Assembly: GCF_016756495.1 (NCBI RefSeq)
Contig: NZ_AP023243.1
Span: 682,001 to 746,000 of the forward strand
Length of the DNA: 64,000 bases
Direction: 5' to 3'
DNA from: Mesorhizobium sp. 113-3-3
GTDB taxonomy: Bacteria > Pseudomonadota > Alphaproteobacteria > Rhizobiales > Rhizobiaceae
Shown: piece by piece, positions 8,240-16,011 of the stretch
Layout: every line of letters starts with the position of its first letter
Position numbering within the stretch: position 1 is the stretch's first letter
Program-made: the position numbers and the translations under genes
The notes under the pieces: generated by a model
Database searches by the model: none
What the model saw: only the letters and a program-made list of their open reading frames with translations
What the model was told of the DNA's origin: nothing

Positions 8240-9787
8240 ATGAAAATCGTCCTGATCAATCCGCCGCACACCGCCATCGGCAGCCGCGTGCCGGACGATC
8301 ATTTGCCGCCGCTCGGCCTGCTGGCCATCGGCGGCCCACTGATCGATGCCGGCCACGAGGTACGGCTCGTCGATGCCGAATTCGGGCCGATGCCGCTCGA
8401 GAAGGCGGTGCGCGACGCTCTGCATGACGTCCCGGACTTCGTCCTGATCGGCCATTCCGGCTCGACCTCGGCGCACCCGACCGCCTTGCTGATCGCCAAA
8501 ATGATCAAGCAAAGCGCACCGGCGACGATCATCATTTATGGTGGCGTTTTCCCGACCTATCACTGGCGCGACATATTGGCGGGAACGGACGTCTTCGACT
8601 TCATCGTGTGCGGCGAGGGCGAGGCGACCGTGGTGGCGCTGGTCGAGGCGTTGGAAATGCACCAGCCGCCGGCGAGCGTGGCCGGCATCGCCTTTCGCGA
8701 CGATCTGCGCCGTCCCTTCGCCACGCAGGCGGCCATGACCATTGCCGAGCTCGACGCCTACCGCGTCGGCTGGGAGCTGATCGACCACCGGCGCTACAGC
8801 TATTGGGGCGGCAAGCGCGCGGTGGTCATGCAGTTTTCGCGCGGCTGTCCGCATCTGTGCAACTATTGCGGCCAGCGCGGCTTCTGGACCCGCTGGCGGC
8901 ATCGCGATCCCAAAAAGTTCGCACAGGAGATCGCCTGGCTGCACCGCGAACACGGCGTCGAACTGATCAACCTCGCCGACGAAAACCCGACCGTTTCGAA
9001 GAAGGCGTGGCGCGCCTTTCTCGACGCGCTGATCGCCGAGAACGTGCCGGTGCTGATCGTCGGTTCGACCCGTGCCGACGACATCGTGCGTGACGCCGAC
9101 ATCCTGCATCTCTACCGCAAGGCCGGTGTCATCCGCTGGCTGCTCGGCATGGAGAACACCGACGAGCAGACGCTGCAATTGATCCGCAAGGGCGGCAGCA
9201 CCTCGTCCGACCGCGAAGCGATAAGGCTGTTGCGAAAGCACGGTATATTGTCGATGGCAACCTGGGTGGCCGGCTTCGAGGATGAGGGGTTTCGCGACCT
9301 GTGGCGCGGCTTTCGCCAGCTCATCGCCTACGACCCCGACCAGATCCAGGCGCTCTTTGTGACGCCGCATCGCTGGACGCCGTTCTTCCGCATCGCGCGC
9401 GACCGCAAGGTGATCCAGAAAGATGCCCGGCTGTGGGACTACAAGCACCAGGTGCTGCAGATGACGCGGCTGAAACCGTGGATGCTGTTCTTCAGCGTCA
9501 AGCTCATCGAACTTGCCGTGCAGTCGCGGCCGAAGGCGCTGGCGCGCATCCTGTTCCACCCCGACCCCGAGCAGCGGCATTCGATGCGCTGGTACACGAA
9601 AATGGGCCGCCGGGTCTGGTTTCGCGAGGTCTGGGGCTTTCTCGCCCGCGAGGGCAGGGTGAAGGACGGGCCGACGCTCGCCGAGTTCTGGGGCGTGCCG
9701 CAGGACGCGGAAGAGGAATCGATGACCGTCGCACGTCCGCCGCGCAAGCCGGCCGAAGCCGCAGTCGCGATTTCGCCGGGAGCCTGA
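8240..9787 (+). CDS. B12-binding radical SAM protein, BchE-like
   Basis: A 515-aa protein with an N-terminal cobalamin-binding domain (about 1-150) containing PPLGLLAIGGPL and the IIYGGVFPTYHW segment. A radical SAM domain follows with Cys203, Cys207 and Cys210 (RGCPHLCNYC, the CX3CX2C cluster). The stretch after the cluster (GFWTRWRHRDPKKF...LADENPT) resembles BchE, the anaerobic Mg-protoporphyrin IX monomethyl ester cyclase, as recalled from known BchE sequences. No other bacteriochlorophyll gene is present in the window, so a different substrate is likely. A strong GGAGG precedes the ATG. A run of three palindromes follows the stop. Confidence 0.75.
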   Translation: MKIVLINPPHTAIGSRVPDDHLPPLGLLAIGGPLIDAGHEVRLVDAEFGPMPLEKAVRDALHDVPDFVLIGHSGSTSAHPTALLIAKMIKQSAPATIIIYGGVFPTYHWRDILAGTDVFDFIVCGEGEATVVALVEALEMHQPPASVAGIAFRDDLRRPFATQAAMTIAELDAYRVGWELIDHRRYSYWGGKRAVVMQFSRGCPHLCNYCGQRGFWTRWRHRDPKKFAQEIAWLHREHGVELINLADENPTVSKKAWRAFLDALIAENVPVLIVGSTRADDIVRDADILHLYRKAGVIRWLLGMENTDEQTLQLIRKGGSTSSDREAIRLLRKHGILSMATWVAGFEDEGFRDLWRGFRQLIAYDPDQIQALFVTPHRWTPFFRIARDRKVIQKDARLWDYKHQVLQMTRLKPWMLFFSVKLIELAVQSRPKALARILFHPDPEQRHSMRWYTKMGRRVWFREVWGFLAREGRVKDGPTLAEFWGVPQDAEEESMTVARPPRKPAEAAVAISPGA

Positions 9788-9810
9788 CCGGCTCTCATCA
9801 TCTCACAAAA

Positions 9811-9874
9811 ATACGCGGCGTATGCATATTGACATACGCCGCGTATGCACCCACATCCGGCATACGGGGCGTAT
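9811..9874. promoter_or_regulatory. Three phased 13-bp palindromes upstream of ridA-like gene
   Basis: ATACGCGGCGTAT (9811-9823), ATACGCCGCGTAT (9834-9846) and ATACGGGGCGTAT (9862-9874) are three near-palindromic copies of one 13-mer, starting 23 and 28 bp apart. A TTGACA (9829-9834) lies against the second. They sit between the radical SAM gene and the RidA-like gene and look like operators for an unidentified repressor encoded elsewhere. The first two copies also form a long stem with each other. Confidence 0.6.
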
Positions 9875-9936
9875 GTAAATTGGGCAGGCCGCGATCGTCG
9901 AGAGATCGGGCCTGCCTTTGTTTGAATGGAGTGAAA

Positions 9937-10335
9937 ATGACCAAACGCGACGCAATCTTCCCCGCCGGCCGGCAGGCTCTCTACGACATCAACCGCTATT
10001 CGGCGGCGATCCGCTCGGGGGACCTTCTGTTCGTCTCCGGCCAGGTCGGCAGCCGCGAGGACGGCTCACCCGAGCCCGTCTTCGAAAAGCAGGTCCAGCT
10101 TGCCTTCGACAATCTCGCGGCCGTGCTGAAGGCCGCCGGCTGCACGTTCGACGACATTGTCGACGTCACCACGTTCCACACCGATCCCGCCGCGCAGTGG
10201 CAGGCGATCGACGCCGTCCGCCTGAAAGTGTTCGGCGAACCGCCCTATACGAACTGGACCGCGGTGGGCGTCAACTGGCTGGCCGGCTTCGACTTCGAGA
10301 TAAAGGTCATCGCGCGCATCCCTGAGCCCGCCTGA
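9937..10335 (+). CDS. RidA family (YjgF/YER057c/UK114) protein
   Basis: A 132-aa RidA-superfamily protein. RidA members hydrolyse reactive enamine/imine intermediates released by PLP enzymes. Visible family features are DLLFVSGQVG (about 28-37), the central VDVTTFHTD and the C-terminal FEIKVIARIPEP. In canonical RidA a catalytic Arg occurs in an R-A-x-V motif; here the corresponding segment reads AVGVNWLAG, so it belongs to another RidA subgroup and its activity is uncertain. A GGAG ribosome-binding site supports the ATG at 9937. Three operator-like palindromes lie 60-130 bp upstream. Confidence 0.82.
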   Translation: MTKRDAIFPAGRQALYDINRYSAAIRSGDLLFVSGQVGSREDGSPEPVFEKQVQLAFDNLAAVLKAAGCTFDDIVDVTTFHTDPAAQWQAIDAVRLKVFGEPPYTNWTAVGVNWLAGFDFEIKVIARIPEPA

Positions 10336-10365
10336 TCAGCCGGCTGTGGCGACGTACGCGTCGCC

Positions 10366-11259
10366 TCAGGGCACGATCAGCGTGCCGGCGCCGTGTTCGG
10401 TGAAGAGTTCGAGCAGCACCGAATGCGGCGTCTTGCCGTTGAGGATGACGACGCCTTCGACGCCGCGCTCGATCGCCTCGATGCAGGTCTCGACCTTGGG
10501 GATCATGCCGCCCGAGACCGTGCCGTCCTTGATCAGCGCCCTGGCCTCGGCGACCGTCAGCTCGTCGATCAGCTTCTTGTTCTTGTCGAGCACGCCCGGC
10601 ACGTCGGTCAGGAACAAAAGGCGCGAGGCCTTGCAGGCGCCGGCAATGGCGCCGGCGAAAGTGTCGGCGTTGATGTTGTAAGTGTGGCCGTCGCGGCCGG
10701 GCGCGACAGGCGCCAGCACCGGGATCATTTCGGAACGCGCCAGGAGGTCGAGCAGCGTGCGGTCGACCTCGACCGGCTCGCCGACAAAGCCGAGATCGAG
10801 CACGCGCTCGATGTTGGAATCGGGGTCGATCATGGTCTTGCGCGCCTTTTCGGCGAACACCATGTTGCCGTCCTTGCCGCAGAGGCCGATCGCCCATTCG
10901 CCTTCGGCGTTGATGAGCGCGACGATCTCCTTGTTGATCGAGCCGGCCAGCACCATCTCGACGATCTCGACCGTCTTCTGGTCGGTGACGCGCAGCCCAC
11001 CCTCGAACTTGGACTCGATGCCCATCTTGGTCAGCATGGCACCGATCTGCGGCCCGCCGCCATGAACGACGATCGGGTTGACGCCGGACTGCTTCAGCAG
11101 CGCGATGTCGCGGGCGAAGGCCTTGCCAAGCTCGATGTCGCCCATGGCGTGGCCGCCATACTTCACCACGACGGTCTTGTGTTCGTAGCGCTGCATGTAA
11201 GGCAATGCGCGTGACAGCAGGGCGGCCTGCATTTCGGCGGTGGCGGCGATGTCCGTCAT
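10366..11259 (-). CDS. argB: Acetylglutamate kinase
   Basis: A 297-aa amino-acid-kinase-fold enzyme that phosphorylates N-acetyl-L-glutamate in arginine biosynthesis (cytosolic). Visible features are the N-terminal [10 protein letters not shown] phosphate-binding segment, the [12 protein letters not shown] loop, and the late [10 protein letters not shown] nucleotide-binding segment; length and ending are standard. In many Rhizobiales argB directly follows rpmH-rnpA-yidC-ysxC. Here it is on the same strand but about 8.6 kb downstream of ysxC. Upstream lies a tandem repeat plus hairpin element and no obvious operon partner. Confidence 0.96.
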   Translation of the reverse strand: MTDIAATAEMQAALLSRALPYMQRYEHKTVVVKYGGHAMGDIELGKAFARDIALLKQSGVNPIVVHGGGPQIGAMLTKMGIESKFEGGLRVTDQKTVEIVEMVLAGSINKEIVALINAEGEWAIGLCGKDGNMVFAEKARKTMIDPDSNIERVLDLGFVGEPVEVDRTLLDLLARSEMIPVLAPVAPGRDGHTYNINADTFAGAIAGACKASRLLFLTDVPGVLDKNKKLIDELTVAEARALIKDGTVSGGMIPKVETCIEAIERGVEGVVILNGKTPHSVLLELFTEHGAGTLIVP

Positions 11260-11278
11260 CGGGCGGTTCCCTGGCTTT

Positions 11279-11350
11279 TTAGTTTATGCATGTCTTAGTT
11301 TATGCATGTCGTTGCCCCAAAACCGCTGGACACTTTTGGGCGACAAGCAT
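11279..11350. repeat. Tandem 16-bp repeat and rhizobial intergenic stem-loop
   Basis: A perfect tandem duplication of TTAGTTTATGCATGTC occupies 11279-11294 and 11295-11310. The second copy runs into a large imperfect hairpin (11302-11350) whose arms include ATGCATGTCG...CCCAAAA and TTTTGGGCGACAAGCAT. I recall similar CATGTCG/CCCAAAACCG stem-loops as dispersed intergenic repeats in Rhizobiales. It is located between argB and the amidase, upstream of argB. Confidence 0.6.
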
Positions 11351-11437
11351 CAGGTAAAGACGGCGGCGTCTTAGCGGGAATTGGCGCGGGGGGCAAATGG
11401 CATTGCTGTCATATTCGCCGCGTTCACGGCCTCGTCA

Positions 11438-12934
11438 TCATGACGGCACCATCAGCGGCGCCCGCCGTTTCAGCCAGCCCGAAATCTTCTCCATCTGCGC
11501 GGCGAAGGACAAAAGCGTCTCCTCGTCGCCCGGACGGCCTGCGGCCTGGATGCCGAGCGGCAGGCCGGCGTCGGTGACATGGACGGGCAGCGCGATCGAC
11601 GGCTGGCCGCTGACATTGTGGATCGCCGGCCAGTGCGTGAACAGAAGGCTCTTGTCCATCAGCTGGCCGAACAGCGGCTTCAATTTCAGCAAGGGCGTCA
11701 GATGAAGCTTGTCGAGCAGGTTTTCGACCAGCTCGTCGGCGCCTTTCGGATCCATGGCGCCACAGGGGAGCGGCGGGTGCGCGATGACAGGCATCAGCAC
11801 GGCGTCATACTGCGCCGTTTCCTCGATCATCCGGCGCGAGGCGGCGTGCAGCCGCTGCAGTGCGGCATAGATCTCGCCGGCCGAGACCATTTCGCCCAAC
11901 CGGCCGAGGATCCGCGTGGTGCGCTCGACGTCGCCGGTCACGGGACGGCCGACGCGCAGCGTTTCGGCCCGCAGCATGCCGGCGACGGCCGAAGCAACCG
12001 TCCTGCAGAAATCCGCGAGGAAATCGCGGCCGATGAAGGGCAGGTCGATCTCCTCGACCGTATGGCCGCCCTCGCGCGCCAGCGCCACCGCGGTGTCCAG
12101 CGCCTTCATCGTCTCGGCCGAGATCGGCAGGCCAAGCGGCGACTTGCGGTAGACGGCGAGCCTGAGCTTGCCGGGATCGCGCGCGGCGGCGGCGGCAAAC
12201 GTGCCCTTCGGCTGACGTGCGGCATAGGGCGACAGCGGATCGGGACCGTGGGTGAGATCGAGCAGCAACGCGCTATCGCGCACCGAGCGGGTGACGGCAT
12301 GGTCGACCACCATGCCGTACCAGCTTTCGCTGACCAGCGGCGTCAGCGGGACGCGACCGCGCGAGGTCTTGAGGCCGACCAGGCCCGTGCATGCGGAAGG
12401 CACGCGGATCGAGCCGCCGCCATCGGAGGCATGCGCCACCGGCACCACGCCGGCAGCGACCAGGGCCGCCGCACCACCCGACGAGCCGCCGCTGGTGTGG
12501 CCGGTGTTCCAGGGATTGCGAGTAATGCCGAAGGCCTTGGATTCGGTCATCAGCCGCAGGCCGTATTCCGGCGATGTCGAGGTGACGATCGGGATCAGCC
12601 CGGCGGCGAGATAGCGTTCGGTCATCACCGAATTGACGTCGGGCACCGAGGCCGGAATGCGGCTGCCGCCATGCGAGGGCACGCCCTTGATGGCGATGCC
12701 GAGATCCTTGATGGCGAAGGGCACGCCGGCCAGCGGCAGCGAGCGGTCCATGGTTTTTGCCCGCGCCCGCGCGGCGTCGTAGAGCGGCTCGGCCGTGGCA
12801 TTGATTTCTGGCCTTGTGGCCTCGGCGCGCGCGATCGCCGCGTCGGTCAGCTCGATCGCCGAAAGTTCGCCCTTGCGCACCAGGCCGGCGAGGCCGGTCG
12901 CGTCTTCTTCCCACAACAGCCGTTCGACCGACAT
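11438..12934 (-). CDS. Amidase-signature family hydrolase
   Basis: A 498-aa amidase-signature enzyme. The Ser-cisSer-Lys triad is visible: Lys76 (VPFAIKDLG), the GGSSGG loop (Ser151/152) and the nucleophile Ser175 (DGGGSIRVPS). Members hydrolyse amides ranging from aliphatic or aryl amides to lactam oligomers; the substrate is not evident. There is no signal peptide, so it is probably cytosolic. It appears monocistronic and is divergent from the ECF sigma gene. Confidence 0.85.
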   Translation of the reverse strand: MSVERLLWEEDATGLAGLVRKGELSAIELTDAAIARAEATRPEINATAEPLYDAARARAKTMDRSLPLAGVPFAIKDLGIAIKGVPSHGGSRIPASVPDVNSVMTERYLAAGLIPIVTSTSPEYGLRLMTESKAFGITRNPWNTGHTSGGSSGGAAALVAAGVVPVAHASDGGGSIRVPSACTGLVGLKTSRGRVPLTPLVSESWYGMVVDHAVTRSVRDSALLLDLTHGPDPLSPYAARQPKGTFAAAAARDPGKLRLAVYRKSPLGLPISAETMKALDTAVALAREGGHTVEEIDLPFIGRDFLADFCRTVASAVAGMLRAETLRVGRPVTGDVERTTRILGRLGEMVSAGEIYAALQRLHAASRRMIEETAQYDAVLMPVIAHPPLPCGAMDPKGADELVENLLDKLHLTPLLKLKPLFGQLMDKSLLFTHWPAIHNVSGQPSIALPVHVTDAGLPLGIQAAGRPGDEETLLSFAAQMEKISGWLKRRAPLMVPS

Positions 12935-13072
12935 CGGCGCTTCCCCATTGCCGCCAAGCTAGCCAGCGGCTGATCCCTTGGCAATCGAAGCCTGCGCCAG
13001 GACACCGGGACTTTAGGTGGACGGAATATTTCCGCCGTTGCAAATACAACGCAATCGCCTAACTTGGCGCGC

Positions 13073-13612
13073 ATGACGCCGCAGGACATCACCAAGCTGA
13101 TCGTCCGGACTTCGATGAAGGATCGGGCCGCGTTCGATCTGCTCTACCGGCAGACCAGCGCGAAACTTTTCGGCGTATGCCTTCGTGTATTGAACGACCG
13201 GGGAGATGCTGAAGAAGCGCTGCAGGAAGTCTTCGTCAAGATATGGACGAAGGCGGATCGTTTCGCCGTCTCCGATCTCAGCCCGATCTCCTGGCTGGCG
13301 GCAATCGCCCGCAACCACGCGATCGATCGCGTCAGGGCGCGGCGCAAGCCTGCCGCCGATATCGATGCCGCGCTCGACGTGGCCGATCCGGCACCGGGAC
13401 CTGAAGCGATGGTGGTGGCGGGCGACGAATCCGAGCGCATCCACCATTGTCTAGAGGAGCTGGAGAAGGACCGGGCGGCGGCCGTTCGGGGCGCTTATCT
13501 CAAGGGCGAAAGCTATGCCGAGCTGGCGGAGCGCCACGGCGTGCCGCTGAACACGATGCGTACCTGGCTGCGCCGCAGCCTGATGAAACTTAGAGAATGT
13601 CTGGAAAGATGA
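13073..13612 (+). CDS. ECF RNA polymerase sigma factor
   Basis: A 179-aa sigma-70 family extracytoplasmic-function factor. Region 2 (about 20-85) includes AFDLLYRQTSAKLFGVCLRV and the region 2.4 SWLAAIARNHAIDRVRARRK. Region 4 carries the HTH ESYAELAERHGVPLNTMRTW (about 146-165) followed by LRRSLMKLRECL. It belongs to the SigK-like group paired with RskA-type anti-sigma factors. The ATG at 13073 is chosen; a TTG at 13064 is the alternative. The next gene overlaps it and encodes its presumed anti-sigma factor, and fasciclin and msrB genes just downstream are likely targets. Confidence 0.88.
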   Translation: MTPQDITKLIVRTSMKDRAAFDLLYRQTSAKLFGVCLRVLNDRGDAEEALQEVFVKIWTKADRFAVSDLSPISWLAAIARNHAIDRVRARRKPAADIDAALDVADPAPGPEAMVVAGDESERIHHCLEELEKDRAAAVRGAYLKGESYAELAERHGVPLNTMRTWLRRSLMKLRECLER

Positions 13613-14331
13613 CACTGGCAGAGGACAATGGACCGGAACGTGGAGGCGACGACCTGTTCGCCGCCGAATACGTTCTCGGCGTTCTGCCGGTGGAAGAGCG
13701 GCAGATCGCATCCAGGCGCATCGACACCGAGACCGATTTCGCGCGGCTCGTCGATGGCTGGGAGGTTCACCTCTCGCCGCTGGCCGCCGGCTATGCGGAG
13801 GTCGAGCCGCCGGCCTCGGTGAAGGCGGCTGTCGATCGCCGGCTGTTCTCGAGCACCGCTCAAACCTCTGCCGCACCAAGCGGCGGAATTTGGTCCAGCC
13901 TCGCCTTCTGGCGCGGCCTCGCCGTCGCGGCTGTCGCTGCCCTGGCTCTCTACGTCGTCGTGCCTTATGTCAATCGGCCGGCTGAACAGCCGCAGGCGCG
14001 GCTTGTCGCCTCGCTGGCCGCCAACGGCAGCGATGTAAAATATCTCGCCGTCTATGATTCCGAGCGGCATGACGTCAGCCTTTCGCACGTTTCCGGCACG
14101 CTCGCTTCCGGCAAGGACTTCGAACTTTGGATGATCGAGGGCAAGAACGCTCCGGTCTCGATGGGCGTCATCCCGGCCGGCCCGACCGTGCATATCGGGG
14201 TCTCGCCCGCCACGCAGCAGAAGCTCGCCCAGGGCGCGGTGCTGGCCGTCAGCCTGGAGCCTTCAGGCGGTTCGCCGACCGGGCAGCCGACCGGACCGGT
14301 GGTTGCCGCTGGCGACCTCAAGGGCATCTGA
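13597..14331 (+). CDS. RskA-type anti-sigma factor
   Basis: A 244-aa membrane-anchored anti-sigma factor. The cytosolic N-terminal domain (about 1-100: DDLFAAEYVLGVLPVEERQI) should bind the sigma factor. One transmembrane helix (about 107-125, GLAVAAVAALALYVVVPYV) and a periplasmic RskA C-terminal domain (SVSL/GKDFELWMIEG and SMGVIPAGPT) follow. It overlaps the sigma gene: either the ATG at 13597 (16-bp overlap) or the ATG at 13609 (ATGA overlap) could be used. Regulated proteolysis of such proteins releases the sigma factor under envelope or oxidative stress (family knowledge). Confidence 0.85.
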   Translation: MSGKMTLAEDNGPERGGDDLFAAEYVLGVLPVEERQIASRRIDTETDFARLVDGWEVHLSPLAAGYAEVEPPASVKAAVDRRLFSSTAQTSAAPSGGIWSSLAFWRGLAVAAVAALALYVVVPYVNRPAEQPQARLVASLAANGSDVKYLAVYDSERHDVSLSHVSGTLASGKDFELWMIEGKNAPVSMGVIPAGPTVHIGVSPATQQKLAQGAVLAVSLEPSGGSPTGQPTGPVVAAGDLKGI

Positions 14332-14469
14332 CCTGCGTCTCTTTCGTTGCCAGAATAATTCCAATCTATCTTGCGTTTCGTATGTCTAAAATGAGACGCG
14401 GGCCGGCAAGCCATTATGCCGGGCAAATCTGTTTGCCAGAGCGAAAACTTCAAAAATCCAAAATAGTCT

Positions 14470-14494
14470 GAAACTTGTGCATTTGTGTTCCGTA
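14470..14494 (+). promoter_or_regulatory. Candidate ECF-type promoter of fasciclin gene
   Basis: GAAAC at 14470-14474 is followed by 16 bases and CGTA at 14491-14494, a spacing and composition like ECF promoters (GGAAC/GAAAC box and CGTT/CGTA box). It lies about 50 bp upstream of the fasciclin start. No equally good copy was found upstream of the sigma gene, so the assignment is tentative. Confidence 0.3.
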
Positions 14495-14545
14495 TCTCCT
14501 CGCGTCCCCAAAAATGGGAAGAGAAACCCGAGGAGTTTGAACATC

Positions 14546-15103
14546 ATGCGTAGATACGCCACCCTTTTGCTTGCCGGTACGATCGCCGTTTCCGCGCTTG
14601 CCACCGTTGCCTATGCCGAAAACCCGATGGTCGGCGGTGCCGCCATGTATGCCCAGAAGAACATCGTCGAGAACGCCGTCAATTCGAAGGACCACACGAC
14701 GCTCGTCGCCGCGGTCAAGGCGGCCGGCCTGGTCGACACGCTGCAGGGCGCCGGCCCGTTCACCGTCTTCGCGCCGACCAACGAGGCCTTCGCGGCACTG
14801 CCGGCCGGCACGGTCGACACGCTGCTCAAGCCTGAGAACAAGGACAAGCTGACCAAGATCCTGACCTGCCATGTCATCGGCGCCAAGGCGATGGCGGCGG
14901 ACGTGGCTTCGATGGCCAAGGCCGACGGCGGTACGCACAAGGTCAAGACCGTCGGCGGCTGCGAGCTGTCGCTCAAGGCCGAGGGCGGCAAGGTCACCGT
15001 CACCGACGAGAACGGCAATGTCGCCAATGTGACGATCGCCGATGTCGAGCAGTCCAACGGCGTCATCCACGTCATCGACAAGGTTCTGCTCCCGAAGATG
15101 TGA
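14546..15103 (+). CDS. Secreted fasciclin-domain protein (paralog 1)
   Basis: A 185-aa protein with a cleavable Sec signal peptide (MRRYATLLLAGTIAVSALAT..AYA, cleavage near 25) and one FAS1 domain. The domain holds the conserved GPFTVFAPTNEAF motif and the terminal NGVIHVIDKVLLP. Bacterial FAS1 proteins are periplasmic or surface proteins implicated in adhesion and stress, and often belong to ECF/RskA regulons. The ATG at 14546 is supported by GAGGAG upstream. It contains two extra cysteines in the C-terminal half (LTCHV and GGCEL) that its paralog at 25.1 kb lacks. The central ~70 residues of the two proteins are nearly identical. Confidence 0.88.
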   Translation: MRRYATLLLAGTIAVSALATVAYAENPMVGGAAMYAQKNIVENAVNSKDHTTLVAAVKAAGLVDTLQGAGPFTVFAPTNEAFAALPAGTVDTLLKPENKDKLTKILTCHVIGAKAMAADVASMAKADGGTHKVKTVGGCELSLKAEGGKVTVTDENGNVANVTIADVEQSNGVIHVIDKVLLPKM

Positions 15104-15203
15104 TCGGCCCTGGAATGTAACAAAGGGCTTGCAGCGCCGAACCTGCAGCAAGAGCCCTCCGTCGATTGCATCGTCCCGCTCCCGTGACCTGCAGACGACA
15201 CGC

Positions 15204-15250
15204 GTGCTCCGCGCCGCCCACGGTCAACCGTGGACCGGCGCGGAGTGTCG
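15204..15250. terminator. Long GC-rich hairpin downstream of fasciclin gene
   Basis: CTCCGCGCCG pairs with CGGCGCGGAG, with a nested CACGG/CCGTG inner stem and a TCAA loop, ending in GTCGTTT. A weaker hairpin (AGGGCTTGC...GCAAGAGCCCT) lies just before it at about 15124-15157. Together they probably terminate the sigma/fasciclin transcription before msrB. Confidence 0.5.
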
Positions 15251-15328
15251 TTTGAGGGCAACCGTCACGGCTTTTGATTTCTGCGTGGCGGTATAGTTTG
15301 GCAAAAGGAACAACCGGAGGAACTGGTC

Positions 15329-15832
<504 letters not shown>

Positions 15833-15852
15833 CGGCTTTGCTCCGCACAACG

Positions 15853-15885
15853 AAAAACTCCGGGCTTTGCGGCCCGGAGTTTTTT
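15853..15885 (+). terminator. Intrinsic terminator of msrB
   Basis: AAAAACTCCGGGC and GCCCGGAGTTTTT form a perfect stem with a 6-base loop followed by T residues. The A-tract on the left also lets it act in the reverse direction. Confidence 0.9.
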
Positions 15886-15960
15886 GCGCGGTCAGAGCTT
15901 TTCGGGCGTGGACTGGAGGAGCTTCCCGAAACCGCTGCCACGTCTGGTGCTTTTTTGCTT

Positions 15961-16011
15961 TGAGGCAACTCCGGACGGAAAACCGCTTCACACTTTTCCT
16001 GGAATTGCTTA
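15961..16011 (-). repeat. RIME-like palindromic repeat, copy A (half element)
   Basis: Read on the minus strand, the element starts within the emrB stop codon (TAAGCAATTCC), continues AGGAAAAGTGTG and closes with the GGTTTTCC half. It contains the first of two palindromes seen in full copies at 19.7 and 39.0 kb; the second palindrome is missing. It probably also serves as a terminator for emrB. Confidence 0.65.

Noticed and set aside
8240..9787. Evidence for anoxygenic photosynthesis from the BchE-like protein
   Set aside because: A single radical SAM homolog without bch, crt or puf genes nearby cannot support a phototrophic lifestyle.
9811..9874. Possible mini-CRISPR (three repeats)
   Set aside because: Units are 13 bp and palindromic with unequal 10- and 15-bp spacers, and there are no cas genes; operator sites explain it better.
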